Positions 1 through 5,069 of a stretch of DNA of 7,277 nt are shown one piece after another. Under the pieces are notes generated by a model. It had not been told where the DNA came from and did not search any database. It saw only the letters and a list, made by a program, of their open reading frames with translations. The stretch is from NCBI GenBank assembly GCA_947505055.1, contig CANNLO010000238.1, positions 1 through 7,277 on the forward strand, written 5' to 3'. The stretch comes from Methylococcaceae bacterium (GTDB lineage Bacteria; Pseudomonadota; Gammaproteobacteria; Methylococcales; Methylomonadaceae). Positions within the stretch are counted from its first letter, which is position 1. Every line of letters starts with the position of its first letter. The translations under genes were made by a program, and so were the position numbers.

Positions 1-83
1 CTAATCCATAACGCGGCAATAAGCAAATATGCACTTTCAAGATCATGAGGTTTAGGTGCTGGAGTAGTGAAGTCAAAAATCAT
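1..83 (-). CDS. Partial unrecognised protein (N-terminus only)
   Basis: An open frame starts at the ATG at 83-81 and runs 27 codons without a stop off the left edge. It begins MIFDFTTPAPKPHDLESAYL and continues hydrophobic and uncharged (LIAALWI). The nearest upstream in-frame stop is the TAA at 128-126, and no other ATG lies between, so this start is the natural one. No clear Shine-Dalgarno site precedes it; an AT-rich stretch with a CATAAAAT box lies just upstream and could be a -10 element. It is co-directional with the lipoprotein gene, whose stop is 66 bases upstream. The mixed acidic, proline and hydrophobic content looks protein-like, but 27 codons are too few to name a family, and chance openness is possible. 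Confidence 0.45.
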   Translation of the reverse strand, partial: MIFDFTTPAPKPHDLESAYLLIAALWI

Positions 84-149
84 GCGGCTATTGTCTATTA
101 TTTTATGATTTTTTTGTGAAAATATTTAAATGGTAGGTGAACGGTTACG

Positions 150-1112
150 TTAAGGGTAAAGGTCTGCCACTTCACGTATCGTATCGTCATCTTTGTAGGC
201 CTCAGATATTTTTACCTGGTGAATAAATTCACGGGTCTCTGGCGTATTAAGGTCACCGATTGATTTCAGTGCCATCGACTTGTCAATATTTTCTTTCGTC
301 TCGTAAATGGTTTTCAACAAAGGGTACTGGTCTTTTGCACCAAGCATACCGAGAGCAGAAATTGCCGCCTCACGCATAATGGTTTCTTCATGGTTTGTCA
401 TACGAACAAGCGGTGCGATAGCCGTGGGGTTATTTGTATAACCGAGTTCAAGTACTTTAAGGTACTGCTCGCTACCGGCATCGGCCGACCCAGGAGTGAT
501 AGATGCTAATATTTTATCCACCATTTCATTCGAAGCAACTTGTTTGAAAACATGTGCGTTTATTTTTGCAGCGATTTCCTTTACCACCACTTCAAGGGGT
601 ATTTGGTAACAAGGGCGTTCCACCTCATCAAAGGACCAAACTGGAACCTTGCTGTTTTTGAAATAGGCGGTAATGCGCGTTGATGTGCCGTTATTTATCA
701 AATCAGCGCTAAATGTGGTGAAAGTATGATATTGAGAAAACCCGCTTGTCCGTAAATTACGTATACGATAGTTTTGTACCTTAAGTTTGACGTCAGATTC
801 CGTCCCTTTGCCATAGGCAACCTTAATGCCCTCTGCATTCAGGACACGAGCAATATTTTCCCCGAGGTAATTGATTTCATCACCCATACCAGGCAACTCA
901 ACTGGCAATGTTCCAATATTTAAAGGTTTGGCTGCGCTGGTTCGTGCATCAATAAGTCCTAATGAACTCGTTTCAGGATTTACCGCCAATGAATAGACAA
1001 TCTGTGGTGCCGACACAGGTTTAATATTAAAACTTTTGGTGCAACCTCCAAGTAACAGAATCAATGCCAAAAAAATTAATTTTATGATTATTGTATTGTG
1101 TCGGATTATCAT
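150..1112 (-). CDS. Outer-membrane-type lipoprotein, YajG-like N-terminal half plus HEAT-like repeats
   Basis: This 320-residue protein starts with a lipoprotein signal peptide: a basic n-region (R4, K11), a hydrophobic core at about 12-21 and the lipobox LGGC with Cys24 as the lipidation site. Thr at +2 is not an inner-membrane retention signal, so the outer membrane is expected. Residues about 38-200 have the pattern of YajG/DUF4410-like lipoproteins: a strand ending in D55-R57, 'IARVLNAEGIKV', then 'DVKLKVQNYRIRNL'. Residues about 215-320 resemble HEAT/PBS-lyase repeats, seen as helix pairs such as 'AIAPLVRMTNHEETIMREAA' and 'ISALGMLG'. An AAAGG stretch lies about 10 bases before the ATG and supports the start. 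HEAT repeats usually mediate protein contacts, so a scaffolding or assembly role in the periplasm is inferred. No enzymatic motif is visible and the substrate or partner is unknown. Confidence 0.88.
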   Translation of the reverse strand: MIIRHNTIIIKLIFLALILLLGGCTKSFNIKPVSAPQIVYSLAVNPETSSLGLIDARTSAAKPLNIGTLPVELPGMGDEINYLGENIARVLNAEGIKVAYGKGTESDVKLKVQNYRIRNLRTSGFSQYHTFTTFSADLINNGTSTRITAYFKNSKVPVWSFDEVERPCYQIPLEVVVKEIAAKINAHVFKQVASNEMVDKILASITPGSADAGSEQYLKVLELGYTNNPTAIAPLVRMTNHEETIMREAAISALGMLGAKDQYPLLKTIYETKENIDKSMALKSIGDLNTPETREFIHQVKISEAYKDDDTIREVADLYP

Positions 1113-1503
1113 TTTATTATTGCCTTTGATTGAAATCTACCTAAATACGCGTAAGCATGAGGCACTAAAGGCTGAATGTATGCCAGCCAAAACTTACACG
1201 CCTTGTAAATTCAAAAAATCATGAGTCCATAAGCCTTGTATTAAATTTATAGTATGATGATTCCTAGTCATTAAAGACTAAAATCTAATATTAATTTATT
1301 TTTCAACCAACCGGGTAAAACATATAAAAATAGCCATTCTTTTACTAATCTAAAGCAATGCCTATCCATAAAACATGTTCAATCATGAACCAAGCTGGAA
1401 CTAATACCTCGATGCATCATCGTGCTAAGCCGAAAACCATCCTGTCAGTTCAAAACACAACGGTACAAAAATAAACAATAGTTTCTAAAGTGAGTTGATG
1501 TTT
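1113..1503. other. Intergenic region without a convincing gene
   Basis: This AT-rich spacer holds the leader and candidate promoter of the lipoprotein gene at its left end. A 38-codon plus-strand frame at 1358-1474 is open, but it has no ribosome binding site, no promoter and no recognisable motif, so I do not call it. No RNA gene or long repeat is visible. Confidence 0.6.
1246..1274 (-). promoter_or_regulatory. Candidate promoter of the lipoprotein gene
   Basis: Reading the minus strand, TTAATG (1274-1269) is separated by 17 bases from TATAAA (1251-1246). The -10 box is good; the -35 box matches the consensus at only three of six positions. It would give a leader of roughly 125 bases before the ATG at 1112. 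This is a weak call made from boxes and spacing alone. Confidence 0.3.
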
Positions 1504-1566
1504 TTTAGGTAGTAGTGTGATTGCCTGCGTCTTTAGCACGCATATAATGACGTTAACCTACCTTAA
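1504..1566. promoter_or_regulatory. Nested inverted repeats around the 1521-1548 promoter (possible operators)
   Basis: The inner repeat is TGCGT (1526-1530) and ACGCA (1538-1542), filling the spacer between the -35 and -10 boxes. The outer repeat is TTTAGGTAG (1504-1512) and CTACCTTAA (1558-1566), pairing at eight of nine positions and bracketing the whole promoter. Placement across the promoter is what suggests repressor binding. The arms are short, so chance cannot be excluded, and no regulator gene is adjacent. Confidence 0.3.
1521..1548 (+). promoter_or_regulatory. Sigma70-type promoter for the small ORF at 1584
   Basis: TTGCCT (1521-1526) and a perfect TATAAT (1543-1548) are separated by 16 bases. 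The -35 box matches TTGACA at four of six positions. Transcription would begin near 1555, leaving a leader of about 29 bases before the ATG at 1584. This is the best promoter-like sequence in the window and points at the only candidate plus-strand gene. Confidence 0.55.
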
Positions 1567-1583
1567 GTATTGAAACAATCACC

Positions 1584-1724
1584 ATGACTATCATCGGCAG
1601 TTGGACGTGGAAAGGTTTGGGCGACGCTCTCTTTAGCCCCAAAGCTTCTGGTATAGAAGCCAAGATAAACGAGGTTAAGCAACGCTTTCAAAAAAATCCT
1701 CATACCGGTCATTCAGATTGGTAA
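1584..1724 (+). CDS. Candidate small protein, 46 residues, unknown function
   Basis: This is a short frame from ATG 1584 to TAA 1724, on the strand opposite to every other gene here. The protein opens MTIIGSWTWKGLGDALFS with two tryptophans (7 and 9), has a basic, probably helical stretch at about 24-37 (E25, K27, E30, K32, R34, K37), and ends HSDW. An in-frame TAA at 1554 rules out a longer ATG-started form. There is no clear Shine-Dalgarno site in the roughly 29-base leader, which counts against it; the perfect TATAAT promoter directly upstream counts for it. I recognise no family. It could be a free-standing small protein, or the surviving start of a longer decayed gene, since repeat-like sequence begins just after its stop. 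Confidence 0.42.
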   Translation: MTIIGSWTWKGLGDALFSPKASGIEAKINEVKQRFQKNPHTGHSDW

Positions 1725-1739
1725 TATTCTTAATGACAT

Positions 1740-1825
1740 GACGGTCAGCAATCGGCCAAAACCGGCCTGACAGTTACCACCAACCGACGTCTGCAATATG
1801 TGCCATTGCTGCCATTTAGGATACA
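1740..1825. repeat. Degenerate intergenic repeat element (copy A)
   Basis: The block GCAATCGGCCAAAA (1748-1761) matches 13 of 14 bases with GCAGTCGGCCAAAA at 4193-4206, and both are followed shortly by TGACA. Within this copy GTCAG (1744-1748) pairs with CTGAC (1767-1771), and GCC (1755-1757) with GGC (1764-1766), giving an imperfect hairpin. The 7-base word TGCCATT occurs twice at 1801-1816. There is no T-run beside the hairpin, so I do not call it a terminator, although it lies downstream of the cyclase stop. Confidence 0.4.
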
Positions 1826-1858
1826 GAAAGTAGGCATCGTATTAGGTTTGTTCCAAAA

Positions 1859-3931
1859 TTATTGCGCAACACAGACTCTATTTCGTCCTGAGTTCTTTGC
1901 CTCATATAGAGCCGTGTCTGCCAGATTAAGTAACGCATCCAAGTTTTCACCTTTGGACTCAAGTGAAGCCACACCAATCGATACAGTAAAGTGAAGCGAC
2001 TGATCCCCTGTCGACAAAGACACCTTAGCGTTTGCAATAGCATTTCTCAAACGCTCAGCAACCTCTGCCGCTTCATTCTTGTCCGTTTCCGGGAGCAGAA
2101 TGGCGAATTCTTCCCCACCTATACGCCCAACAATATCGACATCACGTAGCATATTACCGCAGACTTCAGCCAATTTTTTAAGCACGGTATCACCCGTCTT
2201 GTGGCCGTGGCTGTCATTGACTTGTTTGAAGAAGTCAATATCTATCATGAAAATGGAAAGCGCATTGTCATAGCGAATTGCACGGCTTAATTCCAGTTCG
2301 CCCTGTTCCAGAAAATAACCACGACTACTAAGCCCGGTAAGGAAATCAGTTCTCGCCTGACGTTTGAGTTCATCTTCAAGGTGTTTGCGCTCGGTAATGT
2401 CCTGCGCTGTGCCGACTAGTCGCATTGCTTTTTCATCAGCATTCCTGAAGACTTTGCCCCGCGCATGAACATATCTCACGCCTTTCAACTTTGAAACAAC
2501 GCGGTGCTGAATATCGTAGGCGGCATCCTGATCAAGGGTGGCTTTTATTGCTCCCATTACCCTATCAAAGTCATCCGGGTGAAGAGAGCTTTTGAATCCT
2601 TCAAAACTCGGGGTGACCGATTTATTGTCAGGGACATAAATTTCCGCCGCTTCATCTGACCAAGTAACGTGGTCATCGACAACATTCCAGTCCCAACTGC
2701 CAAGATGAGCAATCTGCTGGGCCTCTGTAAGCCTTTTTTTGTTTTCAATCAACTCATCTTCAATTGCTTTTCTTTCCGAAATATCAGTCAACATCCCGAT
2801 GTAACCAACGAATTCACCTTGGCCATCAAAACGTGGGCGTCCAACATCAATGAACCAGTGATACTCGCCATCATGTCCGCGCAGACGGTATTCCATCTGG
2901 AACGATTGGCGTGCATCGAAATGAGAAACATAGATTTCAATAGAGTGATCAAAGTCATTGGGGTGGACACCTTCTGCCCAGCCATTGCCAAATTCCTGCT
3001 CCATGCTTCGACCGGTGTATGCAAGCCAAGTGTCGTTGAACCAGTTGCATAGCTTGTCGGTACCTGCCACCCAAATCAGAGTTGGCGCCGCGTTGGCAAG
3101 ACCTCGGAAGCGCTCTTCGCTTTCTCGCAACGTTGCCGTCATCCTTTTTTGTTCTGTGATGTCGGTGTTAGTGCCAACCAAGCGCAACGGTTGATTGTTG
3201 TCATCACGACTAACGACCATGCCGCGGCCAAGAATCCAGTTGTAACTCTGATCTTTGCAAAGCATGCGAAATTCGTGGGTAACGGATGGCGTCTTGCCGT
3301 CGATATGTGTCTGGATTGCAGCCATTACACCAGCAATATCGTCCGGGTGAACTCGGCTTGACCATTCCATTGACTGATTACCGATTTCACTTTCGGTAAA
3401 ACCAAGAATCTCCTTCCATCGTTTGGAATAGAGTGCTTCAGATGTCTGGATGTTCCAATCCCAAACACCATCTCCTGAACCCTCCAACGCAAATTTCCAG
3501 CGCTCCTTACTTAAACGCAGTGCCTCTTCAGTCAATTTGAATTCAGTGATATTGGTGTGCGCAATGACTACCCCGTACCCATCGCTACCCAAGGGCAAGA
3601 CCAGCATTTTGAACCAGCGCCGCTGATCGGGGCTGTGGCAGGGGTATTCCATGCTGAAGGCAGGTAACCGACCCTCCAGTACTGCCTCAATGCCATCGAG
3701 AGCTTTAATATTATGGTTTGCTGCAATACCGGTGTTGGGTTGGCATGCTTGCAAGTAATTATCGCCAACTTCGGTGCCGAGGGTCGGCTTGTCAGATTCG
3801 AGGCCACTCTCTCTGGAAAATTTACGCCATGCTTCATTGACCATCATGATCTTGCCATCCCTGTCGATCACTACAATCTCGTCTAACACGGAGTCGATGG
3901 CAAGTTGATAGAGTGTTTCGTTAATGTTCAT
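1859..3931 (-). CDS. Diguanylate cyclase with four PAS domains (PAS x4-GGDEF)
   Basis: This 690-residue protein should condense two GTP into cyclic di-GMP. Four PAS units lie at about 8-130, 143-265, 271-390 and 399-517; units 2-4 end in clear PAC signatures (NTDITEQK, LTDISERK, AQDITERK). The GGDEF domain covers about 522-690 and keeps all key features: metal and base-contact residues in DIDFFK (564-569) and N572/D573, HGHKTGD (575-581), the active site GGEEF (605-609) and the inhibitory-site RDVD (596-599), nine residues before the active site as in PleD. Activity and product feedback are therefore expected. There is no membrane segment or signal peptide, so it is cytosolic. The fourth PAS is short where an FGL-type motif normally stands (AEIYVPDNKS). 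The start sits immediately before the first PAS, but its Shine-Dalgarno is poor. No EAL domain is present. The ligand is unknown. Confidence 0.95.
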   Translation of the reverse strand: MNINETLYQLAIDSVLDEIVVIDRDGKIMMVNEAWRKFSRESGLESDKPTLGTEVGDNYLQACQPNTGIAANHNIKALDGIEAVLEGRLPAFSMEYPCHSPDQRRWFKMLVLPLGSDGYGVVIAHTNITEFKLTEEALRLSKERWKFALEGSGDGVWDWNIQTSEALYSKRWKEILGFTESEIGNQSMEWSSRVHPDDIAGVMAAIQTHIDGKTPSVTHEFRMLCKDQSYNWILGRGMVVSRDDNNQPLRLVGTNTDITEQKRMTATLRESEERFRGLANAAPTLIWVAGTDKLCNWFNDTWLAYTGRSMEQEFGNGWAEGVHPNDFDHSIEIYVSHFDARQSFQMEYRLRGHDGEYHWFIDVGRPRFDGQGEFVGYIGMLTDISERKAIEDELIENKKRLTEAQQIAHLGSWDWNVVDDHVTWSDEAAEIYVPDNKSVTPSFEGFKSSLHPDDFDRVMGAIKATLDQDAAYDIQHRVVSKLKGVRYVHARGKVFRNADEKAMRLVGTAQDITERKHLEDELKRQARTDFLTGLSSRGYFLEQGELELSRAIRYDNALSIFMIDIDFFKQVNDSHGHKTGDTVLKKLAEVCGNMLRDVDIVGRIGGEEFAILLPETDKNEAAEVAERLRNAIANAKVSLSTGDQSLHFTVSIGVASLESKGENLDALLNLADTALYEAKNSGRNRVCVAQ

Positions 3932-3939
3932 GGGTTCAG

Positions 3940-4062
3940 AAGGTAACCTTTCTCATAATGCCGTCCAACAGCCTCATACATTAGGAATATACACTAGTCA
4001 GCAATTTCAGGATATAGGAGGAAACATTAGCGTTAGCAAAGGCCAGGGCAGGCGATATTATA
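3940..4062 (-). promoter_or_regulatory. Leader and possible -10 box of the diguanylate cyclase gene
   Basis: On the minus strand a perfect TATAAT occupies 4062-4057, which would leave a leader of about 120 bases, but no convincing -35 box lies 16-18 bases upstream. Just before the start codon, AAGGT and ACCTT form a small perfect inverted repeat (3940-3950). It contains the only AAGG-like sequence near the start, which is too far (about 14 bases) for normal use. The call rests on the -10 box alone. Confidence 0.25.
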
Positions 4063-4079
4063 TTGTTGAGATAGCCATA

Positions 4080-4300
4080 GTTAGGCATGGGCAGTTGTGC
4101 AACGCGGGTCTTGTAATGTTGATGCGCCTCGAAAACCGAACGTTGAACAAAAAACTAACTCCACTAACTTTTTTATCAAAAGTTGGCGGGCCGCAGTCGG
4201 CCAAAATCTGACATTGGCGACTGGCAGCTTTATGGCAATGAATATGGCGGAATGAAGTTTAAAAAATTGGGAAAAGCGATCATTCAAAGATCGCTAATGA
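4080..4300. repeat. Patchwork of degenerate intergenic repeats (copy B)
   Basis: The gap between the PAS locus and the cyclase (3932-4386) holds no convincing gene. The block GCAGTCGGCCAAAA at 4193-4206 is shared with copy A near 1748, with one mismatch. Other parts, such as GGCATGGGCA near 4084 and CTGACATTGGCGACTGGCAG near 4208, resemble non-coding repeats that I recall from gammaproteobacterial intergenic regions; this resemblance is from memory. A hairpin AACTTTT/AAAAGTT spans 4166-4184. Open frames here (a minus-strand one at 4081-4287 and a plus-strand one at 4183-4365) appear to be translations of repeat sequence. Confidence 0.4.
4272..4295 (-). terminator. Weak Rho-independent terminator downstream of the PAS/small-protein locus
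   Basis: On the minus strand AGCGATC (4295-4289), a seven-base loop and GATCGCT (4281-4275) form a perfect 7-bp stem, followed by three more T residues (4274-4272), then CCC and a second T-rich run. It lies about 90 bases past the TAA at 4387, in the right orientation to end transcription from that locus. The short T-tract and modest GC content make it weak, and it may instead be part of the repeat patch. Confidence 0.4.
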
Positions 4301-4386
4301 CGAGGGGACTTTTGGACTCTCAAAAATCTTTTAAAAACTATAGTGTGTTATCAATCGGATCGTGATCGATTTCTTTAGCAAACAAC

Positions 4387-4521
4387 TTAAGTATGTGCAA
4401 GAAAAACACGCTCAACAATATTGTCCGGTAAGTTAATACGATCAAAGGCAGTTATAGGATAAAGATAGTCTTCACCAGATTCATCGATAACTCTAATTTG
4501 ACCAGTTGCTCGCTTTGCTTG
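4387..4521 (-). pseudogene. C-terminal remnant of a small conserved hypothetical protein (IRVIDESGEDYLYP family)
   Basis: In the frame one base back from the PAS ORF, the minus strand reads GQIRVIDESGEDYLYP, continues with a segment including FDRINLPDNIVERVF, and ends LAHT at TAA 4389-4387. I recognise this as the C-terminal half of a widespread 65-75-residue bacterial protein of unknown function whose hallmark is R-V-I-D-E-S-G-E-D-Y-L-Y-P followed by an aromatic/proline/leucine tail. The N-terminal half of that family (about 30 residues) is absent: going upstream, the sequence becomes the PAS domain in the other frame. There is no start codon or ribosome binding site of its own, so this is a decapitated gene. 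Overlap with the end of the PAS ORF (4452-4521) is out of frame. The family is identified from memory. Confidence 0.7.
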
Positions 4522-4994
4522 CGGCAAGTAATGTCTTGAATAAAGCCTTCGAGTGCTTCTAGTTCACCGCTTTCATTTAAAAGAGGACCACCGTTCTCCT
4601 GTACCCAGCGAATACTGCCATCAGCATGTAGAATGCGATATTCAAGTTCGAACTGTTCACCAATCTTCACGGCACCGTGAATGCTATCTCGAACCCAAAC
4701 CCGGTCATCTTTGAAGGTCAATGCCTCATAAGTGATTCGATGATTAAAAAGTAGATCGTCGGCATTATAGCCAGTAAGCCCCACACAACCATCGCTGACA
4801 AATACCATGGTCCAGTTCTCATCAAGCAAGCAGCAATACACCATCCCTTTAAGGTTGCTCATGAGCGTGCTCAACATGCGCTCTCTATCCTGCAACAAGT
4901 TATTCAGACTGGAGCTTAAGTTTGTTGTGATCAAAGATGAATATATTTGCTTGGCATCAATAGAAAAAAAGGGATTATCTAGAGGTTGTTTCAT
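4452..4994 (-). CDS. PAS-domain protein, probably truncated sensor lacking its output domain
   Basis: This is a 180-residue frame. Residues 1-37 are a polar lead-in. Residues about 38-159 form one PAS/PAC unit, with 'GMVYCCLLDENWTMVFVSDG' at 50-69, 'LTGYNADDLL' at 73-82, 'FELEYRILHADGSIRWVQE' near 115-133 and the PAC ending GFIQDITCRK. Such PAS units normally feed a following GGDEF, kinase or further PAS domain; here nothing follows. The last 20 residues (from about S161) are the wrong-frame reading of an unrelated small-protein gene. I infer that the output half was lost in a deletion or recombination event. The ATG at 4994 has only a weak AAGAA before it. The stop of the Cache-CheW gene is 75 bases upstream on the same strand, so the two may be co-transcribed. 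If made, it would be a stand-alone cytosolic PAS protein; a functional small protein cannot be excluded. Confidence 0.75.
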   Translation of the reverse strand: MKQPLDNPFFSIDAKQIYSSLITTNLSSSLNNLLQDRERMLSTLMSNLKGMVYCCLLDENWTMVFVSDGCVGLTGYNADDLLFNHRITYEALTFKDDRVWVRDSIHGAVKIGEQFELEYRILHADGSIRWVQENGGPLLNESGELEALEGFIQDITCRKQSEQLVKLELSMNLVKTIFIL

Positions 4995-5069
4995 TTCTTG
5001 AATATGAGCAAATGCCTATCGAAAAAATAACACTTTCATATAGACTGTTACAGGTTAGATGTAGGTTGA

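Noticed and set aside
1036..1224. 62-codon plus-strand frame across the start of the lipoprotein gene
   Set aside because: It is antisense to the signal peptide region, and its hydrophobicity mirrors that of the signal sequence.
1358..1474. 38-codon plus-strand open frame in the intergenic region
   Set aside because: Short, low-complexity in character, no Shine-Dalgarno or promoter, and no family recognised; chance is sufficient.
1671..1681. GTTAAGC resembling an integron attC core
   Set aside because: There is no matching partner core or folded attC structure around it, no integrase, and no cassette-like repeat spacing.
1744..1771. Hairpin after the cyclase stop considered as its terminator
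   Set aside because: It is interrupted by a six-base bulge, lies about 90 bases beyond the stop and has no T-run on the minus strand.
2669..3052. 127-codon plus-strand open frame opposite the cyclase
   Set aside because: It lies wholly inside the PAS3/PAS4 coding sequence of a clearly real gene; no domain or ribosome binding site is seen.
4081..4287. 68-codon minus-strand frame between the PAS locus and the cyclase
   Set aside because: It appears to be a translation of dispersed repeat sequence (the stretch around LPVANVRFWPTAA is familiar from spurious predictions), with no support as a gene.
4183..4365. 60-codon plus-strand frame over the repeat and terminator hairpin
   Set aside because: It is built from the same repeat patch and has no ribosome binding site or promoter.
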